DNA of 58,742 bases from Massilia yuzhufengensis (GCF_900112225.1 NZ_FOLD01000020.1:1-58742); one strand, 5' to 3'. Shown: positions 45,361-55,467, counted from the stretch's first letter. The notes: generated by a model from the letters alone, not told the origin. Made by a program: numbers and translations.

Positions 45361-45846
45361 CTAGATCTGGGCCAGCGGCAACCTGCCGGCCTCGGGGTCG
45401 GCGCCAAGCTGGGCGATCAGGCGTTCCAGGTCCTGCTCCAGCCGCGCCAGTGTTTCCGGCGCGAGACCCGCGAGCGCGTCCGGCAGTACCCCGGCGAAGG
45501 GCAGGGGCGCGGTCTTGAGCACCTCGGCGCCGGCCGGCAGCACCCGCAAGGCCACATTGCGCCGGTCCGCGCCTTCGCGTGCGCCCACCACATAGCCGCG
45601 TTCTACCAGGCTGCGCACCAGGTTGCTGGCGGTCGACTGGTGGATGTCGAGCTCGCGCGCCAGGCCGGTCGCCCCGATGCCGGGCTGGCGCTCGATGACC
45701 GACAGCGCCCATAACTGGGCGCCGCCAACGCCGGCTTCGCGCTCGACCTGGCGGAAATGGGTCTTGACTGCGTTGAATACGATACGGAACTGGCGCAGCA
45801 CGCGCATCGGCTGGCCGCTGTCGGGGTGGGGAGAATTCTCGGACAT
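45361..45846 (-). CDS. MarR family transcriptional regulator
   Basis: 161 residues. The winged helix-turn-helix reads AQLWALSVIERQPGIGATGLARELDIHQSTASNLVRSLVERGYVV, followed by the wing REGADRRNVALRVLPAG. MarR dimers usually repress nearby genes and respond to small phenolics or oxidants. It is divergent from the CHASE-GGDEF-EAL gene (102 bases between starts), the likeliest local target, but I see no convincing palindrome in the gap. No strong ribosome site precedes the ATG. Confidence 0.87.
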   Translation of the reverse strand: MSENSPHPDSGQPMRVLRQFRIVFNAVKTHFRQVEREAGVGGAQLWALSVIERQPGIGATGLARELDIHQSTASNLVRSLVERGYVVGAREGADRRNVALRVLPAGAEVLKTAPLPFAGVLPDALAGLAPETLARLEQDLERLIAQLGADPEAGRLPLAQI

Positions 45847-45948
45847 GCCGCGATCATAGCTGAAAACGCCGGCGCAGGGGCTGCCGGGCCCGCCGTTTGC
45901 GCATCCGAAACAAGCTGCGGCGCGGTGCGGCTTTTGCTAGGATGGTGC

Positions 45949-48762
45949 ATGAACCGGCTGCTCGCACATCCCTTGCTGCGGCGCCGGCGCGCGGTGTCAC
46001 GCGCCGCCGTCGTGACCCTCCTGGCTGGGTTCGTGCTCACCGCCGTGCTGTTCGGTGCGGCGCGCCAGATGGAGGGCGGGAGTGCGCGCGCCGATTTCGA
46101 GCAGCGCACGGCCGTGCGCACCGCCGCGGTCACCCGTGCGTTCGCCGGCGCGGTCTACGACCTGCGCGCGCTGAACCTGCTGTTCGCGGCCAGTGGCGGC
46201 GATGTCTCGCGCGATGCCTTCGATGCCTTCGCCCAGCCGCTGGCCTCGCGCAACGGCTACCTGGTCGCGCTCGAGTTCCAGCGTTTCGTCAGCGCCGCCG
46301 AACGCCCGGCCTTCGAGGCCGCGCGCCGCCGCTTCTGGCCCGGCTTCTCGATCCGCGAACGCAGCCCAGCCGGTGTCCTGGTGCCGGCCGCGGCGCGCGA
46401 GCGCTACCTGGTCAACGACTACGTCGTGCCGATCGCCAGCAACAGCGCGGTGTTCGGCTACGACGCCTGGGCCCGCGACGAGCAGCGCGCCTTCATGCAG
46501 CGGGCCATCGACAGCGGCGAGCCGGTGGCCAGTCCCGTGCTGCGCCTTGTGCAGGGTGACGGCGGCCTGCGCGGGGTGCTGGTCTCGATGCCGGTGTACC
46601 GGCCCGGCGCCGACCTGTCCAGCGTGGCGGGGCGGCGCGCGGCCGCCGTCGGCACCACCACGGTGGTGCTCGACGCCGGCCTGCTGGTCGGCGGCAGCCT
46701 GAACGCCGCGCGCCTGCTGACCTACGGCGACTATACGCTGGAACTGTATGGCCGCAGCAGCAGCGGCCGGAAGGTCGCGGTGTTCAGCCACCCCGGCGCG
46801 CCCGACCCGCAGGCGGCCTGGGAGCGCTGGCTGGGCGGTCCGGCGGTGGCCATCACGCGCAGTTTCACGGTCGCCGGCTCGCACTGGGACATGCAGGCGG
46901 TGCGGGTGGCGCGGCGCCTCGACGGCCAGGTCGGCTCGCTGTCGATGCTCGGCTACGGCCTGGTGCTCAGCATTGCCGCGGCGGCCCTGGTCCAGCAGCG
47001 CAGCGCGCGCACCCGCCGCATCGAATCGCTGGTCGAGCGCCGCACCGCCGACCTGGCCATGACGGCCGGTGCGCTGCGCCTGCACCAGCGCGCCATCGAG
47101 GCGGCCGCCAACCCCATCCTCCTGATCAGCGCGACGCGGCCGGGCTACCCGATCGAGTACGCCAACCCGTCCTGCGAGCGCACGCTCGGCTACGGGCCCG
47201 GCGAACTGGTCGGCAAGCCGGTTTCCTGCCTGTCGCGAGCCGGGGGCGACGAGCCCGGGCTGGAAGAACTGCGCCAGGCCCTGCAAGAGCGGCGCAAGGG
47301 CCACGCCCTGGTGCACCAGGCCGCGCTCGACGGCCGTGAACTGGTGAGCGAGGTCTATCTCGCGCCGGTCAATGATGCCGACGGCCATACCGAGCATTTC
47401 GTGGTCACCACCTACGACGTCACCATGGCCAAGCGCTACGAGGCCGAGCTGGCGCACCGGGCCAGGTACGACACGCTCACGGGCCTGGCCAACCGCGCGC
47501 TGCTGTCCGACCGCATCGAGCGCGCCATCGCCACCGCGGGCGGCAACCCGGTGTGGGCGGTGGCGCTCGATATCGACCACTTCAAGCTGGTCAACGATAC
47601 GCTTGGGCGCAAGCTCGGCGACGAGGCCCTGCGCGGGCTGGCCGCGCGCATCGCCGGCGCGCTGCGCCAGGCCGATACCGCCGCGCGCACCGGCGGCGAC
47701 GACTTCATGCTGGTGCTGTGCGGATGCGCCGACGAACGCCAGGCCGCCGCGCGCCTGCAGGCGGTGCGCGAGGCCATCGGCGAGCCGCTTGAGTGCGACG
47801 GCCACACCCTGGTGTTCGGCTCCAGCGCCGGGGTGGCCGGCTACCCGGCCGATGGCCGCGATCCCGAGACCCTGGTCAAGCACGCCGAGGTGGCGATGTA
47901 CCGCGCCAAGCAGACCGGCCGCAATGCGGTCCAGTTCTACGCGCCGCACATGAACGCCCATGCGATCGACCGGCTGGCGCTGGAAGGGGCGCTGCGCGGC
48001 GCCCTGCGCGACGACCAGTTCGAGCTCTACTTCCAGCCGCAGGTCGACCTCGGCAGCGGACGGGTGGTCGGCACCGAGGCGCTGATCCGCTGGCGCCATC
48101 CGGACTTCGGCACCGTGCGTCCGGACCGCTTCATCGGCCTGGCCGAAGAGACCGGCCTGATCGTCCCGATCGGCGACTGGGTGCTGCGCGCCGCCTGCCG
48201 CCAGAACCGCGCCTGGCAGCACGCGGGACTGGGGCCGCTGCGCATCGCCGTCAACCTGTCGGCGCGCCAGTTTTCCGAGCCCGGCCTGGTGCAGAACGTG
48301 CGCCGGGTGCTCGACGAGACCGGGCTGGCCGCCCCCTCGCTCGAGATCGAGCTGACCGAAAGCATGATGATGGCCGACGTCGAAGCGGCGATCGAGACCA
48401 TGCGCTGCCTGAAGGCGATGGGCGTCAAGCTCTCGATCGACGATTTCGGCACCGGCTACTCGAGCCTGGCCTACCTGAAGCGCTTCCCGGTCGACGTGCT
48501 CAAGATCGACCGCTCCTTCATCCGCGACATCGTGGGCAGCCCGGACGGCGCGGCCATGGTCGACGCCATCATCTCGCTGGCCCACGGCCTGCGCATGCAG
48601 GTGATCGCCGAAGGCGTCGAGACGCTCGAGCAGCTCGACTACCTGCGCGGCTGCGGCTGCGACGAAGTGCAGGGCCACATCTACGCGCGCCCCGAGCCGG
48701 TACGCGAAGTCGAACTGCTGCTGCGCAAGGGGACCATGGAGCCGACTCCGCTGCACGCTTGA
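45949..48762 (+). CDS. CHASE-PAS-GGDEF-EAL cyclic-di-GMP protein
   Basis: 937 residues. Membrane helix at about 18-37, a periplasmic CHASE domain (about 45-320, with NLLFAASGGDVSRDAFDAF and GYDAWARDEQRAFMQRA), second helix (about 330-349), PAS (about 375-495), GGDEF (about 500-660) and EAL (about 672-925). The cyclase motif reads GGDDF (582-586) instead of GGDEF, so cyclase activity is doubtful; the domain may bind GTP and regulate the EAL part. EAL is intact (TEALIRWRHP, 710-712) with ELTESMMM and DDFGTGYSSLAYL, so phosphodiesterase activity is expected. The CHASE ligand is unknown. Confidence 0.9.
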   Translation: MNRLLAHPLLRRRRAVSRAAVVTLLAGFVLTAVLFGAARQMEGGSARADFEQRTAVRTAAVTRAFAGAVYDLRALNLLFAASGGDVSRDAFDAFAQPLASRNGYLVALEFQRFVSAAERPAFEAARRRFWPGFSIRERSPAGVLVPAAARERYLVNDYVVPIASNSAVFGYDAWARDEQRAFMQRAIDSGEPVASPVLRLVQGDGGLRGVLVSMPVYRPGADLSSVAGRRAAAVGTTTVVLDAGLLVGGSLNAARLLTYGDYTLELYGRSSSGRKVAVFSHPGAPDPQAAWERWLGGPAVAITRSFTVAGSHWDMQAVRVARRLDGQVGSLSMLGYGLVLSIAAAALVQQRSARTRRIESLVERRTADLAMTAGALRLHQRAIEAAANPILLISATRPGYPIEYANPSCERTLGYGPGELVGKPVSCLSRAGGDEPGLEELRQALQERRKGHALVHQAALDGRELVSEVYLAPVNDADGHTEHFVVTTYDVTMAKRYEAELAHRARYDTLTGLANRALLSDRIERAIATAGGNPVWAVALDIDHFKLVNDTLGRKLGDEALRGLAARIAGALRQADTAARTGGDDFMLVLCGCADERQAAARLQAVREAIGEPLECDGHTLVFGSSAGVAGYPADGRDPETLVKHAEVAMYRAKQTGRNAVQFYAPHMNAHAIDRLALEGALRGALRDDQFELYFQPQVDLGSGRVVGTEALIRWRHPDFGTVRPDRFIGLAEETGLIVPIGDWVLRAACRQNRAWQHAGLGPLRIAVNLSARQFSEPGLVQNVRRVLDETGLAAPSLEIELTESMMMADVEAAIETMRCLKAMGVKLSIDDFGTGYSSLAYLKRFPVDVLKIDRSFIRDIVGSPDGAAMVDAIISLAHGLRMQVIAEGVETLEQLDYLRGCGCDEVQGHIYARPEPVREVELLLRKGTMEPTPLHA

Positions 48763-48853
48763 TCCCGGCGCCCAAACCGGACCGTGGTTCCGGCCCCGGT
48801 CGGCTATACTTGCCGCATACGCAATGCTCATCAGTGCAGCAAGGATTTCTATA

Positions 48854-51337
48854 GTGGACCAGGACGAACAGACCAACGCCCGCGACGACGCGGACCAGCA
48901 CACCGGCACGGGCTCGCGTGCCAGCCGGATCGGGCGCCATGGCCGCCGCCTGTTCGAAGGCGCCGGCGTGCGCGCCCGGGCCGGCTATGCGATGGCGCAG
49001 GGGCGCCTGCGCGACCGCCCGCGCTTCGAGCAGGCGCTGCTGATCGGCCTGTGGGCCATGGCCGCCGGCCTGGTGGCCCTGTTCCTCTACCTGGTGATCC
49101 TGGTCCCCCTCACCCCCGGCATCGACGACCTGCGCCAGGCCAGCACCGCGCGCCCGACCGTCATCCTGTCCGCCGATGGCAAGGAGCTGGGCACGTTTGA
49201 AAAGGGCCTGCAGGAGCGGGTCAAGCTGTCGCAGGTCTCGCCGCACGTGGTGAAAGCCCTGATTTCCACCGAAGACCACCGCTTCTACGACCACCACGGC
49301 GTCGACTTCAAGCGCATCGGCGGCGCCCTGATCGCCACCCTGAAGGGCGATGCGCAGGGCGGCTCGACCATCACCCAGCAGCTGGCGCGCAATATGTTCC
49401 CCGAAGAGATCGGCCGTGCGCGCAGCCTGAACCGCAAGATGAAAGAGCTGATCACCGCCATCAAGATCGAGAACACCTACAGCAAGACCGAGATCCTCGA
49501 AGCCTACCTCAACACCGTACCTTTCCTGTACAACGCCTACGGCATCGAAATGGCGGCGCGCACCTATTTCGGCAAGACGGCGGCCAGGCTCGACGTGCTC
49601 GAATCGGCCACGTTGGTGGGCATGCTCAAGGGGACCCACTACTACAACCCGGTTGCCAACCCGGAGCGCTCCAAGACCCGCCGCAACGTGGTGCTGTCGC
49701 AAATGGCCAAACACGGCGCCTTCAGCGAAGCGCGCTACCGCGCCCTGGCCAAGCGCCCGCTGCGGGTGCGTTTCGCGCGCCTGAACGACCGCAGCGGCAA
49801 GGACAGCCACTTCACCGCCTATGTGCGCAAGTGGCTGCTCGAGTGGGCCGAGGACAACGACTACGACCTGCAGCTCGACGGCCTGGTGGTGCACACCACG
49901 CTCGACCAGGAACTGCAGGCCGCGGCCCTGCGCGCCGTCGAGCGGCAGGCCAATACGCTGCAGGCGATCGCCGACGTCGAATGGGCTTACCAGGGCATGC
50001 CGCGCTCCACCTCGACCGGCATGTACACGTCGATGCGCAGCGAGGTCAACCCGTTCTCGTACTACTGGAGCTCGCACCAGCGCCAACTCGATGCCTTCGT
50101 GCGCGAAAGCGCCGAGTACCGGCGCGCGGTGGAAGACGGCGAGGCGCCGGCCGCCGCGCTCAAGCGCTTCAAGGGCGACCGCGAATTCATGTCCACCCTC
50201 AAGAGCGCCAAGTCGCGCCTCGAGGCCGGGTTCGTCGCAATGGACCCGAACACCGGCGAAGTGCGGGCCTGGGTCGGCAGCCGCAGTTTCGAGCGCGACC
50301 AGTACGACCACGTGGTGCAGGCCGCGCGCCAGCCCGGCTCTACCTTCAAGCCGATCGTGTACGCGGCTGCGCTGGAAAGCGGCATCTCGCCCGACCAGAC
50401 CTTCCGCGACGCGGTGCAGGACATCAAGGTGGGCGGCACGGTGTGGCGCCCGACCGACATGTCGGGCAGCAGCGGCGGCATGATGACGATGCGCGATGGC
50501 CTGGTGTTCTCCAAGAACACCATCACCGCCCAGGTGATGCAGCAGGTGGGCCTGCAACCGATCATGCGCCTGGCCCAGGGCATGGGCATCCGCCAGAGTA
50601 AACTCGAGGAAGTGCCGTCGCTGGCGCTGGGCACCAGCCCCGTGACCCTGCTCGAGATGGTCAGCACCTACAGCACCATCGCGGCCCAGGGCGACTACCG
50701 CAAGCCGGTGTTCGTGCGCCGCATCACCGACCGCGAGGGCAAGATCGTTGCCGATTTCGCACCGGAGGCGCCGCAGCGCGCCATGTCGCAGGATTCGGCC
50801 CTGAACCTGATCGACATGCTGCGCGGGGTCGTCAACCGCGGCACCGGCGGCGGCGTGCGTTATCGCTTCGGAGTAAGCGGCGACGTGGCCGGCAAGACCG
50901 GCACCACCCAGAACAACAACGACGGCTGGTTCATCCTGATGCACCCGAACCTGGTCAGCGGCGCCTGGGTGGGTTTCAACGACAACCGCGTGGCCATGCG
51001 CAGCAGTTACTGGGGGCAGGGCGGCCACAACGCACTGCTGCTGGTGGGCGACTTCATGAAGTCTGCGCTGGAAAGCGGCAAGCTCGATCCGAACGCGCTG
51101 CTGCCGGGCGGGCGCACCCAGGTGCAGCGCCCGGTCCAGCAGCCGGAGGAGGAAATCGACGAACTGCCGGGCGACCTGGAGTTCGATGGCGGCATGCAGG
51201 AAGAAACCGAAGTGCCCGATCCGGCGCCGATCGAGGACGACGCCCCCGAACCGGAACCGGCGGAGCCGATGCCGCCGCCGCCGATGCCCGAGATTATCCC
51301 GCCGCCGCCTACGGGCGAGGATGACATCGACGTTTGA
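48854..51337 (+). CDS. mrcA: Penicillin-binding protein 1A (bifunctional peptidoglycan synthase)
   Basis: 827 residues. A single membrane anchor (about 61-85) follows an about 60-residue cytoplasmic part. The glycosyltransferase domain has catalytic E140 in STEDHRFYDHHGVDFKRIGG and GGSTITQQLARNMF. The transpeptidase domain has S496 in PGSTFKP, SKN (553-555) and KTG (681-683, GKTGTTQNNNDGWF). The C-terminus is an acidic, proline-rich tail of about 75 residues. It polymerises and cross-links peptidoglycan in the periplasm. The GTG at 48854 is preferred because AGGA lies 8 bases before it; an ATG at 48824 is also in frame. Confidence 0.92.
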   Translation: MDQDEQTNARDDADQHTGTGSRASRIGRHGRRLFEGAGVRARAGYAMAQGRLRDRPRFEQALLIGLWAMAAGLVALFLYLVILVPLTPGIDDLRQASTARPTVILSADGKELGTFEKGLQERVKLSQVSPHVVKALISTEDHRFYDHHGVDFKRIGGALIATLKGDAQGGSTITQQLARNMFPEEIGRARSLNRKMKELITAIKIENTYSKTEILEAYLNTVPFLYNAYGIEMAARTYFGKTAARLDVLESATLVGMLKGTHYYNPVANPERSKTRRNVVLSQMAKHGAFSEARYRALAKRPLRVRFARLNDRSGKDSHFTAYVRKWLLEWAEDNDYDLQLDGLVVHTTLDQELQAAALRAVERQANTLQAIADVEWAYQGMPRSTSTGMYTSMRSEVNPFSYYWSSHQRQLDAFVRESAEYRRAVEDGEAPAAALKRFKGDREFMSTLKSAKSRLEAGFVAMDPNTGEVRAWVGSRSFERDQYDHVVQAARQPGSTFKPIVYAAALESGISPDQTFRDAVQDIKVGGTVWRPTDMSGSSGGMMTMRDGLVFSKNTITAQVMQQVGLQPIMRLAQGMGIRQSKLEEVPSLALGTSPVTLLEMVSTYSTIAAQGDYRKPVFVRRITDREGKIVADFAPEAPQRAMSQDSALNLIDMLRGVVNRGTGGGVRYRFGVSGDVAGKTGTTQNNNDGWFILMHPNLVSGAWVGFNDNRVAMRSSYWGQGGHNALLLVGDFMKSALESGKLDPNALLPGGRTQVQRPVQQPEEEIDELPGDLEFDGGMQEETEVPDPAPIEDDAPEPEPAEPMPPPPMPEIIPPPPTGEDDIDV

Positions 51338-51349
51338 CGCGGGGAACCG

Positions 51350-51862
51350 TTAGCGCAGCAGCGGATATGGATTGAGCGCCCCACCCGCGCCGTACACGCC
51401 GTAGTGCAGGTGCGGCGGTGTGGTCTTTGCGTTTCCGGTATTGCCCACGTAGCCCAGCACCCGCCCTTGCTCGATCCGCATCCCGGCGGCGACATCGGAA
51501 AAGTGGTCGAGATGGGCGTAGTAATGGCGCTGCCCGCCCGGTCCCAGCACCCACACCACCTGCCCGCCGAGGCGGTTGCTTCCCACCCGCAGCACGATGC
51601 CCTCGGTGGCGGAGCGCACCGCCGTGCCGCGCCTGGCAAAGATATCGATTCCTTCGTGACGCCGGCCCGCGCCGCGGCTGGCGTGCCAGGTATCGCGCAG
51701 GGCACGCGGCTGCACCCCGTTCACCGGCATGGCAAGCCGCTCCGGCGCCGGCATCGACGCCAGGCGCATGGCGTACAGGCCATGCCTTGCCCAGGGACCC
51801 AGCAGGCCCCAGGCGGCGAGGAGGAGGATGGCGAGCAGCAAGCTGCGCAGGAAAGTCCGCAT
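51350..51862 (-). CDS. M23 family metallopeptidase (LytM-type)
   Basis: 170 residues. An N-terminal signal anchor (MRTFLRSLLLAILLLAAWGLLG) precedes an M23 domain with its zinc site intact: HEGIDIF (H69, D73), YYAHLD and HLHYG (H151, H153). Such proteins cut peptide cross-links in peptidoglycan or act in cell separation. Convergent with the PBP1a gene, with only 12 bases between the stops. The ATG at 51862 is chosen as the first one preceding the hydrophobic anchor; the ribosome site AGGA is unusually close to it, so the start is less sure. Confidence 0.85.
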   Translation of the reverse strand: MRTFLRSLLLAILLLAAWGLLGPWARHGLYAMRLASMPAPERLAMPVNGVQPRALRDTWHASRGAGRRHEGIDIFARRGTAVRSATEGIVLRVGSNRLGGQVVWVLGPGGQRHYYAHLDHFSDVAAGMRIEQGRVLGYVGNTGNAKTTPPHLHYGVYGAGGALNPYPLLR

Positions 51863-51899
51863 TCCTGGTATCTGGGGCCAACCCGCCGGATTGACAGGG

Positions 51900-53759
51900 T
51901 CAGGCGCCGGCTTGCGCGACGGTATCAAGGCCCGGGGCGCCCTGGCGGGTCGCGGCCGTGGCCAGCGGGAAGACCAGCGTGAAGCTGCAGCCCTGGCCAT
52001 GGCCGGCGCTGTGCACCGATACCCGGCCGCCGTGCAGGGCGGTGAGCTCCTTCACCAGCGCCAGGCCGAGCCCGAGGCCGCCCTGGGCGCGGTCGATGCT
52101 GGTCGGACCCTGCACCAGCACGTCGAAAATCACCGGCAGCAGCTCCGGTGCGATGCCCACGCCGCTGTCGCGCACCTCCACCAGCACCTCGCTTCCCACC
52201 ACCTGGCAGCGCACCGCGATGCTGCCGCCGGCCGGGGTGTACTTGATGGCGTTGTGCAGCAGGTTGTCGACGATCTGTTCGAGCCGGGTGCGGTCGCCGT
52301 CGACCCAGGCCGGTTCGAGGGCGATGTCCCAATGGTGGTTGCCGGCATCGACCAGGCGCTTGGCGTCGGCACACGCGCGCAGCACCTCGCCCAGGTTCAC
52401 CGGCGCATGCTGCAGGACGATCTTGCCGGACAGGATGCGCTGCACATCCAGCAGGTCGTCGACGATGCGGGTCAAGTGGCGCATCTGGCGCCGGCTGATC
52501 TCGCGCGCGCTGGCCGCCCGTTCGGGCGTGAGGTTCGGAATTTCAAGCACGCTCATGGCGCCGGAAATCGCCGCCAGCGGATTGCGCAGCTCGTGCCCGA
52601 GCATGGCCAGGAAGCTGTCCTTGGCGCGGCTCTGGGCTTCGGCCACGCGGCGCGCGCGCTGCTCGCTCACCAGGAGCTGCTCGCGCTCGTGCTGCAGCGA
52701 CTGGCGCGCCGCGCTCTCGCGTGCCAGCGCTTCGCTGGTGTAGTGCAGGCCGTCGAGCAGGGCGTCGACTTCGTCCACCTTGGTGGGACGCGGCGTGGCG
52801 ATGGCGCCGCGCGCCAGCGAGTTGGCCACGCTGCCGGCCTGCTGCAGCGCGGCCGACAGCTTGTTGCCGAGGAAGACGGCGAGCAACACGGCCAGGCCCA
52901 TCACGATGGCCAGGGCCAGCGTGGCGTAGAGCGCGGCGGTGCGCGCCGCCGATTCGATTTCCGCCACCGGCACGCCGATCACGATGGTCCAGCCGCTGAC
53001 GGCGGCGCGCGTGTACACGCCATAGACCTCGACGCCTTCGTGGGTGGTGTGGCGCAGCACGCCACTGCCTGCGTGTTTGGCGGCGCTGCGCATCTCCCCG
53101 TGCATCGGCTTGCCGGCCGAGTGGGTGGCGGGACGGTTGCGGGCGATGGTGACGCCGTCGGCATCGAAGATGCCGACCAGCCAGCTCGGCTGCAGCGCAT
53201 TGTTGGCGAACACCCGCTCGAAGTAGCGCGCATCGAAGATCTGGCTGACCACGTAGCGCTCGGCTGCGCCGGGAGGCGAGGGCACGTCGACCGACACCAC
53301 CGCGCGCTTGGCCAAGGGGCCATGGAAGTAGCCCGAGACCCGGGTCCTCCCGGTACGCAGGACTTCCTCGGCGTAGTTGCGCGATGAAGGCGGCAGCCGG
53401 GTGCCGTACGGCGTCAGGGTATTGAAGATGGGGCGGGTCTGGTGGTCGACCAGGGTCGTCCACGACAGGGAATCGGCCGAGTTCAGGCGCGCGGCAAGCC
53501 GGTAGACGCGCGGGTAGTTCTGTTCGCCCAGGCTTTCCGAGTTGGCGATGGTCTTGAGCAGCGCTTCCTTGACGGCGATTTCGCGGTCCACCAGCAGCGC
53601 CGTGGCGCGCGCGGTTTCCTGGACCCGCTGGATACGCGACTCGCGTTCCCAGTCGAGCAGCATGGACACCCCGAGCCAGAACGCCAGGGCGACCGGGCCC
53701 AGGATCGCGGCGGCCATCAGGAACAGGTAAGTGCGGGTCTTCATGCGCTGCTGCGCCAT
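51900..53759 (-). CDS. Membrane sensor histidine kinase with Cache-like periplasmic domain
   Basis: 619 residues. Helix 1 (about 12-34), a periplasmic double-Cache-type domain (about 38-270; SWTTLVDHQTRPIFNTLTPYG, FDARYFERVFANNAL, SGWTIVIGVPVAEIE), helix 2 (about 277-297), a HAMP-like linker and coiled coil, then the kinase core. Phospho-histidine H389 lies in SFLAMLGHELRNPLAAISG; N, G1 and G2 boxes are DNLLHNAIKY, DSGVGIAPE and GGLGLGLALVKEL. There is no receiver domain and no adjacent response regulator, so it is an orphan kinase. The Cache domain suggests sensing of a small extracellular molecule. Confidence 0.88.
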   Translation of the reverse strand: MAQQRMKTRTYLFLMAAAILGPVALAFWLGVSMLLDWERESRIQRVQETARATALLVDREIAVKEALLKTIANSESLGEQNYPRVYRLAARLNSADSLSWTTLVDHQTRPIFNTLTPYGTRLPPSSRNYAEEVLRTGRTRVSGYFHGPLAKRAVVSVDVPSPPGAAERYVVSQIFDARYFERVFANNALQPSWLVGIFDADGVTIARNRPATHSAGKPMHGEMRSAAKHAGSGVLRHTTHEGVEVYGVYTRAAVSGWTIVIGVPVAEIESAARTAALYATLALAIVMGLAVLLAVFLGNKLSAALQQAGSVANSLARGAIATPRPTKVDEVDALLDGLHYTSEALARESAARQSLQHEREQLLVSEQRARRVAEAQSRAKDSFLAMLGHELRNPLAAISGAMSVLEIPNLTPERAASAREISRRQMRHLTRIVDDLLDVQRILSGKIVLQHAPVNLGEVLRACADAKRLVDAGNHHWDIALEPAWVDGDRTRLEQIVDNLLHNAIKYTPAGGSIAVRCQVVGSEVLVEVRDSGVGIAPELLPVIFDVLVQGPTSIDRAQGGLGLGLALVKELTALHGGRVSVHSAGHGQGCSFTLVFPLATAATRQGAPGLDTVAQAGA

Positions 53760-53878
53760 TCCAAAGTTGCAATGGCGGCAAGCTTAACAGAAGGCCTATC
53801 CGCCCGGAATGCTTTTCTGCATGCGTGCGCGCCTGCCCGGATGGGCAACGAGCGACAGACACGGTTCAGTTCATCTGC

Positions 53879-55045
53879 TCAGTGCTTCACCTGGCGCGGG
53901 GTGACGATGGCCGGTGCGGCGTCGGGGGCATATTCGTTGGCGGCGGCCGTTGCAGGACCACGCACCTCGGCCGGTGTGGCGGGCGCCTCCTGCAGCAACA
54001 GGCGCTGCGGGCGCGGCGCGGTGGAGATCTCCAGGTCGGCGAACATCTGCATGGCGTCCAGGTTGATCGCCTGCTGGGTGTCCATGTACAGCTCGTAGTC
54101 GGCGTCGAGCATGGTGTAGACGATCTCGTACTCGATCCAGTTCTGGTCCACCGTCTTGAGGTGGGCGCGGCCGAAGCGGGCCTTGTCGTGCTTGCCGACG
54201 ATCTCGCGCAGCATTTCGGGCACCCGGGCCGCCAGTTGCGGGGGCGTGGCCGGGCAGGCGCGCAGGGTGAACTGGATGCGGCGCGTGCTCATGCGCTTGA
54301 AATTGAACACCGTGTTGCGCAGCAGTTCGGCATTCGACATGATGATCTGCTCGCCCCCGACGGCGCGCAGGCGGGTCGACTTCAGGCCCACGTGCTCGAC
54401 GGTGCCGGACACCTTGTCGACGGTGATCGAGTCGCCCACTTCGAATGGCTTGTCGACGGCGATCGACATCGAGGCGAACAGGTCGCCCAGGATGTTTTGC
54501 ACGGCCAGCGCAATGGCCACGCCGCCGATCCCGAGGCTGGCAATGAAGGTGGTGACATTGATGCCGAGGTTGGACAGCAGGGCCAGCACGAACACCACCC
54601 AGACCGTGGTCTGCAACAGCCAGATGACGACCGTGTGCGCAACCGTGACCTGGTCATTGGCGGCGCCGCGGCCGTGCGTCACGAAGTAGCGGCGCGCGCC
54701 GATCTTGACGGCGCGATGCAGGAACATGGCGGCCTGCATGCCAAGGGTGAAGAACCACAGGTGGCCCAGTCGGGTCTCCCACGGTTCGGGCAGGTCGAGT
54801 ACCGACAGGCCGATCAGGGCGGCGGTGGCGAAAATGGCGACGGCGCCGGTGCGGGCCAGGGTCTTGCTCAGTACCTGGGCAATGGTGCGGTGCTGGCGCT
54901 CTTCGCTGAGCTGGCCGAGCCGCCTGCGGAACAGGATCAGCGCGCCATGCATCAGGATATAGCTGGCGACGGTGGCGCCTAGTGCAAACAGGCCATTGGC
55001 CAGAGTTATGTTTAGGGACGCAAAAAAGTTGTAGATATTATTCAA
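53879..55045 (-). CDS. Small-conductance mechanosensitive channel (MscS family)
   Basis: 388 residues. Four N-terminal membrane helices end in the MscS pore helix FIASLGIGGVAIALAVQNILGDLFASMSI, followed by the beta domain FEVGDSITVDKVSGTVEHVGLKSTRLRAVGGEQIIMSNAELL. The C-terminal about 45 residues are Ala/Pro-rich. It should open under membrane tension to release solutes during osmotic downshock. No ATG fits: the best start is TTG at 55045 (LNNIYNFFASL), with AAAGGAG 6 bases before it; the longer frame to 55165 gives residues that do not look like a membrane protein. Confidence 0.87.
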   Translation of the reverse strand: MNNIYNFFASLNITLANGLFALGATVASYILMHGALILFRRRLGQLSEERQHRTIAQVLSKTLARTGAVAIFATAALIGLSVLDLPEPWETRLGHLWFFTLGMQAAMFLHRAVKIGARRYFVTHGRGAANDQVTVAHTVVIWLLQTTVWVVFVLALLSNLGINVTTFIASLGIGGVAIALAVQNILGDLFASMSIAVDKPFEVGDSITVDKVSGTVEHVGLKSTRLRAVGGEQIIMSNAELLRNTVFNFKRMSTRRIQFTLRACPATPPQLAARVPEMLREIVGKHDKARFGRAHLKTVDQNWIEYEIVYTMLDADYELYMDTQQAINLDAMQMFADLEISTAPRPQRLLLQEAPATPAEVRGPATAAANEYAPDAAPAIVTPRQVKH

Positions 55046-55287
55046 ACCGGACTCCTTTCGGGCGCACCGGCACCGGCCGCGCATACCGGGGGAGAAGGCG
55101 TAGGGCAGGCGGCAATGGCGGCGCACGGGGACAGCCGCACCGGTGGCAGTGCTACAGGGTCGCAAGCGGGCAGGCCAGCTGCGGGCGTTGCGGTTTTACG
55201 GCGGATGCAGCGCGAAATGCTGGCGCAGTGGCCGCGCCGGGGAGCCGGCGCACCCAGGAGAAACGGGCAGGCAACAGCCCGGGAAGT

Positions 55288-55467
55288 TCAATGGCGCTTC
55301 AGGTGCTCGCGTACGGCGTCGGCACTGGTGCCAACCTGCTTCACGGCGCGCTCGAGCTCTTCCTTGCTCACGCCCAGCGCCTCGGTCCAGTGGCGCACTT
55401 CCCATTCTTCATGCACGTTGATGCGGGCGCGGTCCTGGGCGCCGCTGTTCTGCAGGTTGTCAGACAT
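55288..55467 (-). CDS. DUF3606 domain-containing small protein
   Basis: 59 residues matching the DUF3606 family: a short disordered start, then DRARINVHEEWEVRHWTEALGVSKEELERAVKQVGTSADAVREHL. The segment is predicted to be two helices and may bind nucleic acid or another protein; function is unknown. The start at 55467 is supported by an excellent ribosome site (AAGGAGG, 5 bases before ATG), while the in-frame extension to 55503 is not family-like. It is divergent from the thioredoxin-like gene. Confidence 0.85.
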   Translation of the reverse strand: MSDNLQNSGAQDRARINVHEEWEVRHWTEALGVSKEELERAVKQVGTSADAVREHLKRH

